Shown here piece after piece: positions 1-6,358 of a stretch of 64,000 nt of DNA. The translations under genes and the position numbers were made by a program. This DNA is from Solwaraspora sp. WMMD792 (GTDB lineage Bacteria > Actinomycetota > Actinomycetes > Mycobacteriales > Micromonosporaceae). The stretch is from contig NZ_JARUBH010000009.1 in the NCBI RefSeq assembly GCF_029626105.1, positions 1-64,000 of the forward strand. The letters run 5' to 3'. The stretch's first letter is position 1. Each line of letters starts with the position of its first letter. The notes beneath the pieces were generated by a model. The model did not search any database. It was given only the letters and a program-made list of their open reading frames with translations, and was not told the DNA's origin.

Positions 1-171
1 GCCGGGGCCGGCCTCGGCGACCTCGGCGAGGACCTCCTCGGTGGCCGGGTTGACGGTCTTGCGGGCCCCGCCGTCGGTCGGGTCGACGAACTCGCCGTCG
101 ATGAACAGGCCGTACGAGTCGCGGATGGTGACGACCGAGCGGGACTCGGGTGCCGGTGCGTAGTCGAACAC
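1..171 (-). CDS. Aldehyde dehydrogenase, N-terminal fragment
   Basis: Only the first 57 codons are present; the gene runs off the left window edge. The frame opens at a GTG at 171 and reads VFDYAPAPESRSVV, then GLFIDGEFVDP and TVNPATEEVLAEV. The 'LFIDGEFV' and 'NPATEEVLAEV' segments are typical of the N-terminal NAD-binding part of the aldehyde dehydrogenase superfamily. It starts 6 nt after the deoC stop on the same strand, so the two are probably co-transcribed. Such an enzyme could oxidise the acetaldehyde released by DeoC; that pairing is inference. The catalytic Cys and Glu lie outside the window. Confidence 0.8.
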   Translation of the reverse strand, partial: MFDYAPAPESRSVVTIRDSYGLFIDGEFVDPTDGGARKTVNPATEEVLAEVAEAGPG

Positions 172-176
172 GCTGA

Positions 177-1142
177 TCAGTCCAGGGTGACGTAGTCGGG
201 ACCGGAGTAGACCCCGGTGTGCAGCTTCGACCGCTGCATCAGCAGGTCGTTGAGCAGGGTGGAAGCGCCGAACCGGAACAGGTCGGGGGTGAGCCACTCG
301 TCGCCGGCGGTCTCGTTGACCAGCACCAGGTACTTGATCGCGTCCTTGGTGGTGCGGATGCCGCCGGCCGGCTTGACGCCGATCCGCCGCCCGGTGGCGG
401 CGTAGAAGTCCCGTACCGCCTCCAGCATGATCAGGGTGACGGGCAGGGTCGCGGCGACCGGCACCTTGCCGGTGGAGGTCTTGATGAAGTCGCCGCCGGC
501 CAGCATCGCCAGCCAGGAGGCGCGGCGCACGTTGTCGTAGGTGGCCAGCTCCCCGGTCTCCAGGATGACCTTGAGATGGGCGTCGCCGCAGGCCTGCTTG
601 ACCGCGACGATCTCGGCGTACACCTGCTCGTAGCGGCCGGCGAGGAACGCCCCCCGGTTGATCACCATGTCGATCTCGTCGGCGCCGGCGGCGACTGCCG
701 CCCGGGTGTCGGCCAGCTTCACCTCCAGCGGCGCCTGCCCGGACGGGAAGGCGGTGGCCACGCTGGCCAGGTGCACGCCGGAGCCGGTGAGCGCCTCGGC
801 GGCGGTCGGCACCATCGACGGGTAGACGCAGACCGCGGCGACCGGTGGGCAGTCCGGGTCGGTCGGGTCGGGGCGGCGGGCCTTGGCGCACAACGCGCGT
901 ACCTTGCCGGGGGTGTCGGCGCCTTCGAGGGTGGTCAGATCGACCATCCGGACGGCCAGGTCGATCGCCCACGCCTTGGCCGTCGTCTTGATCGACCGGG
1001 TGCCGAGCGTCGCGGCCCGCTGCCGCGCGCCGACCTCATCGACGCCGGGCAGCCCGTGCAGGAAGCTACGCAGGGTTGCCGCGTTCCGCCCCACCTCGGC
1101 CAGATCGTGGCGCGCGGGTGCCGGGGTGCTCACCGCTGCCAT
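177..1142 (-). CDS. deoC: Deoxyribose-phosphate aldolase
   Basis: The 321-aa product is a class I aldolase that splits 2-deoxyribose-5-phosphate into glyceraldehyde-3-phosphate and acetaldehyde in deoxynucleoside catabolism (cytoplasmic). Visible signatures are the strand carrying 'EIDMVINRGAF', 'VILETGEL', the Schiff-base lysine in 'DFIKTSTGK', and the second lysine in 'GVKPAGGIRT'. Length fits the longer actinobacterial DeoC form. It is divergent from the glycosyltransferase at 1276, with 133 nt between them, and is followed by the aldehyde dehydrogenase after 6 nt. In many actinobacteria deoC lies near upp, as it does here apart from the prophage. Confidence 0.95.
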   Translation of the reverse strand: MAAVSTPAPARHDLAEVGRNAATLRSFLHGLPGVDEVGARQRAATLGTRSIKTTAKAWAIDLAVRMVDLTTLEGADTPGKVRALCAKARRPDPTDPDCPPVAAVCVYPSMVPTAAEALTGSGVHLASVATAFPSGQAPLEVKLADTRAAVAAGADEIDMVINRGAFLAGRYEQVYAEIVAVKQACGDAHLKVILETGELATYDNVRRASWLAMLAGGDFIKTSTGKVPVAATLPVTLIMLEAVRDFYAATGRRIGVKPAGGIRTTKDAIKYLVLVNETAGDEWLTPDLFRFGASTLLNDLLMQRSKLHTGVYSGPDYVTLD

Positions 1143-1275
1143 GCCGCGAGTCCTGTCATGCCCGCGAGTCTACGTCGCCAGCGAGTTCACGATCTTGGCC
1201 GTCGGCTGATCGGACGAGCAGACTTAACGGCGCTGTTGGCCTACCGTTACATCATGTTGGCCCCGGTGACCCACC

Positions 1276-2586
1276 GTGCCTGACGTGCGAGCAGTGCACT
1301 TCACCGACACGTACCTGCCCCGCCGCGACGGGGTGGTCACCTCGCTGCGGACTCTCGCGGCGGCGTCGGCCGCCGCCGGGCATCCCGGCCTGATCGTGGT
1401 GCCCCGGCACCCGGACCAGCCGACCGAGGCGGACGTGCTGCGGCTACGTGCGCTGCCCTGCGGAGTCGCCGACCTGCGGTTGTCGCCGTGGCTGCTGCGC
1501 GGCGCCGCCGCCACCGGCACCATCGCCGAGATCGCCGCCCACGCCCCGGACGTGGTGCACGTGCACACCCCCGGACCGGTCGGGCTGCTCGGCGTCCTCA
1601 CCGCCCGCCGGCTCGGTCTGCCGCTGGTCCAGACCTACCACACCGACCTGCACGCGTACGCCGACGCGTACCGGGTGCCGGCCCGTGCGCTCAGCGCCGG
1701 CGTCCGGCTGTACGCCCGCCGGCTCGGCGTACCCCGCCCGGCGGCGGCACCGGCCGGCCACGCCCGTGACCACCGGCCGATGGCCAGCGGCGCCGTCGCC
1801 CGCCGCCGGGCCGCCATGGACGCCACCAACACCCTGCTGCTCGGCGGCGCCGACGCGGTGGTGGTGCCGACCCGGGCGGTGCTGGACCGAATCCACCTGC
1901 CGGTGCCCGCCGACCGGGTGCACCTGGTGCCGACCGGGGTCGCGGCCCGCCGCACCACCGCCGACGAGATCAACGCCTTCCGGTACGGCCACGGCATCAC
2001 GCCCAGCGACCGGGTGGTCCTCTACGTGGGTCGGATCAACCGGGAGAAGGGCATCGACCTGCTGATCACCGCGTTCGAGCGGGTGCTGGTCGGCTGCCCG
2101 ACCGCCCGGCTGGTGCTGGTCGGTGCCCTGTACGAGCCGCGCTGGCTGGCCGCGCTGCTGCGCACCATCGACCCTCGGGTGGCTGCCCGGATCACCCTCA
2201 CCGGCCAGCAGGGTCCGGAGGTGGTGGCTGCGGCGTACGGGGCCGCCGAGGTGTTCGCGTTCGCCTCGCAGACCGACACCCAGGCATTGGTCCTGCAGGA
2301 AGCCGGCCTGGCCGGGGTGCCGGTGGTACTTGTCGACCGGGCGTTGCACGCGCACGGCGCGCTTGCCGGCGCCGCACTGCGCACCGAGCCGCAGCCGGGT
2401 GCGCTGGCCGGCGGGGTGCTGCGGCTGCTGCTCGACCCGGACACGGCCCGCCGGCAGGCGGCCGCGGCGGCGGCCCGCTGCGCCGAACACACCCCGGCCC
2501 GCTACGCCGAGGCGATCCGTGAGGTGTATGCGTCGGCCGCCGGGCTGGCGAGTAGGTTCAACGACCGTGGACGTACTCGTCGTTGA
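1276..2586 (+). CDS. GT4-type glycosyltransferase
   Basis: The 436-aa product looks like a GT-B glycosyltransferase of the family 4 / mannosyltransferase type. The N-terminal half has 'HFTDTYLPRRDGVVTSL' and the 'VVHVHTPGPVGLLG' strand. The C-terminal donor domain has 'VVLYVGRINREKGIDLL' and an acidic region around 'TDTQALVLQEAGLAGVPVV'. GTG start at 1276. A proline/arginine-rich insert near residues 150-180 separates the two domains. The stop codon lies inside the 11-bp prophage attachment core, and the last codons overlap the truncated upp start at 2567 by 20 nt. GT and upp were therefore overlapping neighbours before the prophage inserted. Acceptor unknown; actinobacterial relatives act on mannolipids, which is only a suggestion here. 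Confidence 0.85.
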   Translation: MPDVRAVHFTDTYLPRRDGVVTSLRTLAAASAAAGHPGLIVVPRHPDQPTEADVLRLRALPCGVADLRLSPWLLRGAAATGTIAEIAAHAPDVVHVHTPGPVGLLGVLTARRLGLPLVQTYHTDLHAYADAYRVPARALSAGVRLYARRLGVPRPAAAPAGHARDHRPMASGAVARRRAAMDATNTLLLGGADAVVVPTRAVLDRIHLPVPADRVHLVPTGVAARRTTADEINAFRYGHGITPSDRVVLYVGRINREKGIDLLITAFERVLVGCPTARLVLVGALYEPRWLAALLRTIDPRVAARITLTGQQGPEVVAAAYGAAEVFAFASQTDTQALVLQEAGLAGVPVVLVDRALHAHGALAGAALRTEPQPGALAGGVLRLLLDPDTARRQAAAAAARCAEHTPARYAEAIREVYASAAGLASRFNDRGRTRR

Positions 2587-2626
2587 TCAGTCGTCAACCA
2601 TGACTGAGGGGCACCTAACTGGATGA
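2567..2626 (+). pseudogene. upp: 5' remnant of host upp left at the prophage boundary
   Basis: A GTG at 2567 reads VDVLVVD and then changes to QSSTMTEGHLTG followed by a stop. The intact upp at the other prophage end reads VRNVLVVD and continues HPLAQSRL. Joining the left VDVLVVD to HPLAQS gives an unbroken uracil phosphoribosyltransferase N-terminus. This short frame is therefore the original host start of upp, cut off by integration. A TAnnnT element, TAGGTT at 2553-2558, sits 8 nt upstream and may be the native -10. Probably a non-functional 19-codon peptide frame. Confidence 0.85.
2579..2589. other. attL core of the prophage
   Basis: GTCGTTGATCA occurs here and again at 37602-37612, in the same orientation and at the same codon positions of upp. 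Flanking bases then diverge: host upp/GT sequence to the left, prophage sequence to the right. A short identity block of this size is what large serine integrases leave, and a serine integrase gene lies beside the other copy. The GT4 stop codon (2584-2586) is inside the core, so integration preserves it. Confidence 0.85.
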
Positions 2627-2763
2627 TCATCCGGTCGGACAGACGTATGACCCTCGCGTCCTGCTGGCTGGGATCCCGGCCGATCACCCGAGGTCAATGC
2701 CGTAGCGATCCACTTACGGTGAGATCTTCAAACGGGGACTCCACTGCCGGAGGCGCATCACCG

Positions 2764-2952
2764 ATGATGCTCGAACGACTGTCCACACCGATTATCGCCG
2801 CCGCCGCGCTCGCGGCTGGCGTCGCGGCACACGCCGCGATCTCCCGCACCCGCAGCCGCGCCGTGGCACGCGCGTACGCGGATGGGTTCATGGACCGGCA
2901 CCGCCTTGACCGGCACCGCCTTGGCCGGCCCGTCGTCCGATCTGGAGACTGA
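2764..2952 (+). CDS. Small hydrophobic N-terminus protein, unknown
   Basis: This 62-aa frame is not recognised. It starts at ATG 2764 after a GGAGG-type ribosome site. Residues ~8-24 (TPIIAAAALAAGVAAHAA) form one predicted membrane helix or signal anchor, followed by a basic tail with a near repeat, DRHRLDRHRLGRP. It is the first gene inside the left prophage boundary and is convergent with the gene ending at 3041. A hairpin/G-run region follows its stop. Real status is moderate: it has a good RBS and plausible membrane topology but no recognised family. Confidence 0.5.
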   Translation: MMLERLSTPIIAAAALAAGVAAHAAISRTRSRAVARAYADGFMDRHRLDRHRLGRPVVRSGD

Positions 2953-3015
2953 GCCGGGGCGGGGGGCGGGGGTGGGGCTGAACCCCTCATCGAGGACCCC
3001 CCCCCCCCCCGGCTC
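2951..3015. terminator. Bidirectional hairpin with G-quadruplex motif and 14-C run
   Basis: GAGCCGGGG (2951-2959) is exactly complementary to CCCCGGCTC (3007-3015), closing a stem between two convergent genes (stops at 2952 and 3041). The left arm contains four G runs of 4, 6, 5 and 4 at 2956-2977, separated by single bases, a textbook G-quadruplex pattern. The right arm contains an uninterrupted 14-C tract at 2997-3010. There is no T-run, so terminator function is inferred from position and pairing. Confidence 0.55.
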
Positions 3016-3040
3016 AATGTCAACTTTAGATCACTAGCAG

Positions 3041-3379
3041 TTACGTTGGGCCGGTGTGTGCAGGAGCTGCACCACAGTGCCGGGCGAGCGCCGCTGCGGC
3101 GGCCCGACCAGTGGAGAACGGGCCGAGCCGGTCTGACTCGTCCAGCCGTGCGGCTGTCCACCCGCCGAGCAGCCGCCCCGGCTCCGACCACAGGTACCCG
3201 AGCAGCACGCCGTCGCACGCCGCCACCCACCTGGTGGCCCGTTGGTCGACGGGCGCGTACCGCAGCCCTGGATGGGACATCACGGTGTCCAGCGCGGCAG
3301 CCGCCAGCATCTCAGCCTCGGCCTCGTCGACCGCCGTAGCGGCCGCGGTCAGCTTTTCCAACGCCTGGACCCGGTCCAT
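3041..3379 (-). CDS. Unknown 112-aa protein downstream of GntR regulator
   Basis: The start is ATG 3379, 5 nt after the regulator stop at 3385, so the two are probably one transcript. The product begins MDRVQALEKLTAAATAVDEA, has an alanine-rich helical N-terminus, then 'HPGLRYAPVDQRATRWVAACDGVLLGY' and a region rich in W, R and D. No family is recognised. It could be a co-regulated accessory protein of the GntR locus. The frame is open further upstream, but that part overlaps the regulator and its composition is not protein-like. Confidence 0.65.
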   Translation of the reverse strand: MDRVQALEKLTAAATAVDEAEAEMLAAAALDTVMSHPGLRYAPVDQRATRWVAACDGVLLGYLWSEPGRLLGGWTAARLDESDRLGPFSTGRAAAAALARHCGAAPAHTGPT

Positions 3380-3384
3380 GATGG

Positions 3385-4149
3385 TCACCTCTCGCCCCGT
3401 ATCGGCAGATCGTCGTACACGTACGTCACCCGGCGGGCATCCGACACCACCTGCAACGCCTCCAGCGGCCGGCCGGTGACGTCTCGCGTCGTGCGCCACA
3501 GCTCAAGCACCCAGCCCACCGCCGCCAAGCCCAGGTCCGATTGCTCGGCCAACGCAGCAGGCCGCGCCGACAGCTCCTCGCTCGCGGTCGCCGGCCGCAT
3601 GCCGGCAGCGGCCAACGCGGCGTACACGCCGCCGACCACCTTGCCCTGCCCGGCGAGCGCCGTGCCCGCCACCAGGTCACGCGGCATCCACGACTCATGC
3701 AGCTGGACGACACGGCCGTCCATCAAGTGGCGACGGCGGCGCAGCACCATTGAGGCGCCGGCAGGCAGAGCCAGCCGCGCGGCTACGCCGGGTGGTGCAG
3801 GTATGGCCTCCTCGACCGATACGACTTCCACCGACCCGTCGATGCCCTGGTCGGCGCAGGCGGTCTCCCACGGGCCGAGGTTCGCCCGAGTGCGGGCGGG
3901 GTCGGCGACGGCTGCGTACCGCGCCAGCGCCAGCCGCACCGGTGGCGCCGCGACTCGCGTTCCTGCGGCCCGGGCCGACTCGAGTACGCCGGCGGCGCGC
4001 AGTTCGGCCAGTGCCCGACGCACCGTCTCCCGTGACACGCCGTACCGCTCTGCCAGGGCGTGCTCGGTCGGGATCTGGGCGCCGGGCGCGTACTCGCCCG
4101 CCGCGATCGCCTCGCGGAGGTCCGCTGCGATCTCCCGATAGCCCGCCAT
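3385..4149 (-). CDS. GntR/HutC-type transcriptional regulator with UTRA-like domain
   Basis: The 254-aa product starts at MAGYREIAADLREAIAAG, typical of GntR regulators. A winged HTH follows: 'IPTEHALAERYGVSRETVRRAL' and 'AAGVLESARAAGTRVA'. The C-terminal ~170 residues, including 'MVLRRRRHLMDGRVVQLHESWMP' and 'VISDARRVTYVYDDLPI'-like end strands, resemble a UTRA effector domain. An upstream in-frame ATG at 4173 lies inside an operator half-site, so the 4149 start is preferred. The gene is divergent from the small-gene cassette at 4387, with palindromic sites between them, suggesting it controls both sides. Ligand unknown. Regulators of this group also govern actinomycete integrative elements. 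Confidence 0.85.
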   Translation of the reverse strand: MAGYREIAADLREAIAAGEYAPGAQIPTEHALAERYGVSRETVRRALAELRAAGVLESARAAGTRVAAPPVRLALARYAAVADPARTRANLGPWETACADQGIDGSVEVVSVEEAIPAPPGVAARLALPAGASMVLRRRRHLMDGRVVQLHESWMPRDLVAGTALAGQGKVVGGVYAALAAAGMRPATASEELSARPAALAEQSDLGLAAVGWVLELWRTTRDVTGRPLEALQVVSDARRVTYVYDDLPIRGER

Positions 4150-4159
4150 GTGGCCCAGT

Positions 4160-4233
4160 TTAGGCGTACGCAAAGCCTTGACGTCGCGTCGTTACTGCGG
4201 TCACACTCAGTCCAACGCTTTGCGTACGCAAAG
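4160..4233. promoter_or_regulatory. Paired operators for the GntR regulator
   Basis: Positions 4218-4233 are a perfect 16-bp palindrome, CTTTGCGTACGCAAAG. Positions 4160-4175 carry a second copy with one intact half, GCGTACGCAAAG, and three changes in the other half. They lie 43 bp apart in the gap between the regulator start (4149) and the cassette (4387), the usual place for autoregulation and control of the divergent operon. Binding by the neighbouring GntR protein is inferred. Confidence 0.7.
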
Positions 4234-4260
4234 ATGGGCGGGCCGCTCAGCCGCCCAGCC

Positions 4261-4386
4261 GGCCCGGTCCTGATCGGCATCCAGCGCGCGGATCCGCGGG
4301 GCCGGGCCACCCCGGATCGGCGGCGGTCCGGCCGGGTTCCCCCGTGCTCGCCGGGCCGCCGCCCCGCTGACTCGAGGAGCGCGAAG
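4261..4386 (+). promoter_or_regulatory. Conserved leader upstream of cassette A
   Basis: This stretch is repeated with high similarity at 53770-53903, also directly upstream of the paralogous cassette. Identity continues through insertions and deletions that break reading frame, so it is not conserved as protein. Both copies contain GGCGGCGG pairing with a downstream CCGCCGCC, enclosing a C-rich loop, and end in the same GAGGAGCGCGAAG ribosome site before ATG. It may be a structured 5' UTR or promoter segment. Confidence 0.5.
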
Positions 4387-4560
4387 ATGATCGGGAAGTG
4401 GTTCCTCCGCGACGCAGGCGTGGTCGACGTCGTCCGTCCGGTGCCCGGCCGCCGCCGGTGGGTCGACCAGCCCGCCCGGCCGACCGACACCCGGCCTGCG
4501 ACCCGCACCGACCGTGCCGACCAGCGCGGCGGCAACGGCGGCCGCACCATCCTGCCGTGA
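4387..4560 (+). CDS. Cassette gene 1 (copy A), 57-aa conserved small protein
   Basis: The product starts MIGKWFLRDAGVVDVVRPVP and ends with a basic, glycine-rich tail (RADQRGGNGGR). A paralog of the same length is at 53904-54077; by eye about 44 of 57 residues match, and conservation is strongest in MIGKWFLR, VVDVVRPVPGRRR and RPATRTDRAD. GAGGAG ribosome site 8 nt before ATG. Its stop overlaps the GTG of gene 2 (GTGA). No domain family recognised. Length conservation between two separated loci argues strongly that it is a real gene. Confidence 0.8.
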   Translation: MIGKWFLRDAGVVDVVRPVPGRRRWVDQPARPTDTRPATRTDRADQRGGNGGRTILP

Positions 4561-4838
4561 CCGGCACGTCCAGACCGGCCGCCCCGGCCGTCGAGCCGGC
4601 ACACACCCCGCACCGGCCGACGTGGGACTGCGTCGTGTGCCCGGACGGTACGCCCTGGCCGTGTTCGCCGGCCCGCGTCCAGCTGGCGGAGGCGTACGCC
4701 AGCGAACCGCTCGCGCTGTCGGTCGACATCGGCGAGATGCTGACCGTCGCGGCTCGCGAGGCGGGTATCACCGACCCTGCCGAGCTGCACGAGCGGTTCG
4801 TGGCGTGGACCTGGATCGACGGGAGTCCAACGCGGTGA
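4557..4838 (+). CDS. Cassette gene 2 (copy A), cysteine-motif small protein
   Basis: The 93-aa product starts at GTG 4557, overlapping the previous stop by 4 nt. A C-x2-C plus a third cysteine (CVVCPDGTPWPC, residues ~26-37) could bind a metal. The following 'ARVQLAEAYASEPLALSVD' and 'AGITDPAELHERFVAWTWID' are nearly identical in the paralog at 54074-54337. The N-terminal ~15 residues differ in length between the copies. Function unknown. Tight coupling to genes 1 and 3 suggests a stoichiometric small complex or a co-regulated stress module. Confidence 0.8.
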   Translation: MTGTSRPAAPAVEPAHTPHRPTWDCVVCPDGTPWPCSPARVQLAEAYASEPLALSVDIGEMLTVAAREAGITDPAELHERFVAWTWIDGSPTR

Positions 4839-5026
4839 CCGCGATGGACGACGGGCCGATCACCGATCAGGACATCGACGACGCGGCGGCCGGCGCCGTG
4901 CACGCACACGCCGCCGGCCACCGCTGTCACACCGACTGCCCCGGCACCGAGGACTGCCCGCAGCTGGTGTGGGCCCGTACCCGCCGGGCCATCGCCAAGT
5001 ACCGCCTGGTGCGGCGATCCATATGA
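4835..5026 (+). CDS. Cassette gene 3 (copy A), 63-aa cysteine-containing protein
   Basis: GTG 4835 overlaps the gene 2 stop by 4 nt; an internal ATG at 4844 is the alternative start. The sequence MDDGPITDQDIDDAAAGAV precedes a cysteine cluster, RCHTDCPGTEDC, and a basic helix, ARTRRAIAKY. The paralog at 54334-54531 keeps all three cysteines and the helix. No family recognised. In this copy the operon continues into two more genes; in the other copy it ends here. Confidence 0.75.
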   Translation: MTAMDDGPITDQDIDDAAAGAVHAHAAGHRCHTDCPGTEDCPQLVWARTRRAIAKYRLVRRSI

Positions 5027-5286
5027 CCGGGCCGATGGACGACGCCACGGCGGCGCGAATACTGGCCATCCACCACGGCCCGCCACCACCGGTCTGGCCA
5101 CGATGCCCGGAGTGCGAGCCCGAGGGGTGCCCCGACCTGATCCGCGCGGTGCAGTGGCGCGCGGACCGACGGGATGAGCTGGACGATGCCGGCGTGGCCG
5201 ACCATCCGCTGCTGTCGTGGCGGTGGCCACGCCGGACCACCCTGCTCTCAAGGCCATGGCGGTGCACCGTGCCGTCACGGCCGTGA
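5023..5286 (+). CDS. Cassette gene 4 (copy A only), unknown
   Basis: The 87-aa frame starts at ATG 5023 overlapping the previous stop (ATGA). The first half, MDDATAARILAIHHG, CPECEPEGCPDLIRAVQWRADRRDELDDAGV, is acidic and helical with a C-x2-C-x4-C cluster. The last ~20 residues are tryptophan/arginine rich and may be less constrained. No counterpart follows the second cassette. Function unknown. Confidence 0.6.
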   Translation: MTGPMDDATAARILAIHHGPPPPVWPRCPECEPEGCPDLIRAVQWRADRRDELDDAGVADHPLLSWRWPRRTTLLSRPWRCTVPSRP

Positions 5287-5426
5287 TCGTCGTCCGGGTC
5301 TACGGTCGGAGCGGGCAGCTGCTCTGCCTGGACGTGACCGCCGCCGCGCCGGGGGTGTGGCTGCGCGCCCAGACCGGTGAGCCGTGGTGGCCGGCGCGCT
5401 GGCGTGTCGTGGTGGAGTGGGCCTAG
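5283..5426 (+). CDS. Cassette gene 5 (copy A only), 47-aa small protein
   Basis: A GTG at 5283 overlaps the previous stop (GTGA), repeating the coupling pattern of the upstream genes; longer in-frame starts at 5217 and 5256 exist but lie inside gene 4. The product has alternating hydrophobic residues, VIVVRVYGRSGQLLCLDV, then GVWLRAQTGEPWWPARWRVV, suggesting a small beta-rich fold. Function unknown. Confidence 0.5.
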   Translation: MIVVRVYGRSGQLLCLDVTAAAPGVWLRAQTGEPWWPARWRVVVEWA

Positions 5427-5601
5427 CCACGAGCATGCGGCGGTGCACCCGAGTCTCATCCCCGTAACGGTGGGTGTCGCCTGCCCGACGGTCCGATGGC
5501 GTGCTGCGGCCGCCGCTGGCACCGTGATCGCGCCCGCCCGTACCCCGACGGCCCCGCCCCGGCCGGCGACGGCGGGGCCCCACGAGAACCGAGGAGACGA
5601 C

Positions 5602-6027
5602 GTGCGTAACAGAATGTTGGTGGCCGCGATCGTGGCGGCCGCCGTCACCGCTCTGGGCTGCGGTGCCGGCTCTGACGAGGACGCGGCCACGCCGGCCCCG
5701 ACGTCGGCACCGGCGGACGACAGCCTTGCCTCCGCCGCTGCGGCCGCCGGGATCCCGCCTACCCCATCGCCTGAAGATTGGGCTGCCTACATCAGCGCGC
5801 TGAAGGACATCAACCCGGACATCGTCGGAGACAAGGACGAGAAGACGATCATCGACCGTGGCCGGAGCCAGTGCCAGTCAATCGGCAACGGCGAGGCAGA
5901 CGAGGCAAAGCTCGTCCAGCTCACGAACTTGCGATTTTCGGCGCCGGGGTATCCGGACGGGTTCGGGGAGGAGACCGCCACCCAGATCCTGGCTGTGGTG
6001 CGGCAGTACATCTGTCCAGACTTCTGA
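5602..6027 (+). CDS. Lipoprotein, DUF732-like
   Basis: The 141-aa product has a signal peptide, MRNRMLVAAIVAAAVTALGC, with the lipobox cysteine at residue 20, so it is probably exported and membrane anchored. A low-complexity Ala/Thr/Pro linker follows. The folded part (~60-141) has 'WAAYISALKDINPDIVGD', one mid cysteine and a C-terminal 'ILAVVRQYICPDF', resembling the two-cysteine DUF732 fold of actinobacterial secreted proteins. GTG start after GAGGAG. A GGCCCCGCC...GGCGGGGCC hairpin lies just upstream. As a prophage gene outside the lytic operon it is a candidate lysogenic-conversion protein. Confidence 0.7.
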   Translation: MRNRMLVAAIVAAAVTALGCGAGSDEDAATPAPTSAPADDSLASAAAAAGIPPTPSPEDWAAYISALKDINPDIVGDKDEKTIIDRGRSQCQSIGNGEADEAKLVQLTNLRFSAPGYPDGFGEETATQILAVVRQYICPDF

Positions 6028-6037
6028 GACATGGCGG

Positions 6038-6071
6038 AGCGGCCCCGCACCGGACTCGGTGCGGGGCCGCT
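6038..6071. terminator. Bidirectional terminator between lipoprotein and lysis genes
   Basis: A perfect 15-bp inverted repeat (6038-6052 with 6057-6071) around a GACT loop lies 10 nt after the lipoprotein stop and 14 nt beyond the convergent lysis gene stop at 6086. There is no long T-run, as is common in high-GC actinobacteria. Convergent placement supports termination from both sides. Confidence 0.8.
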
Positions 6072-6085
6072 GCTGTGTACGGAGG

Positions 6086-6358
6086 TCAGCGTCCAGGCGG
6101 GACCTCGTGTCGGGGTGCGGACGCCAGCCACGGCGCGTACCGCCGCATCCAGGCGTCGACGCCGGGGATGGCCATGACTCGGGTGATGGCGCCGGTGACC
6201 GCGACGACGCCGGCGACGGCCGGCACGGTGTCGATTCCGGCCTCGGTCGCGGCGAGCGGGATCAGCGGCAGCGCGGCGATCGCCGCGGCGACGGCCGTCC
6301 GGAGGGTGGCCCGCCACGGGTGGCGGGACTGGGTGGTGACAGGACTGGCCATGGTCAT
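6086..6358 (-). CDS. Holin-like membrane protein
   Basis: The 90-aa product has two predicted membrane segments: residues ~20-40 (TLRTAVAAAIAALPLIPLAA) and ~45-62 (TVPAVAGVVAVTGAITRVM), with a short charged C-terminus. Size, topology and position as last gene of the lysis block fit actinophage holins that let the amidase reach peptidoglycan. ATG 6358 overlaps the stop of the upstream gene (ATGA). No sequence-specific holin motif exists, so the call rests on context. Confidence 0.6.
   Translation of the reverse strand: MTMASPVTTQSRHPWRATLRTAVAAAIAALPLIPLAATEAGIDTVPAVAGVVAVTGAITRVMAIPGVDAWMRRYAPWLASAPRHEVPPGR

Noticed and set aside
2694-3230. Minus-strand frame over the left prophage end
   Set aside because: It reads through the G/C homopolymer region and overlaps better-supported genes; translation is Arg/Gly/Ala-rich.
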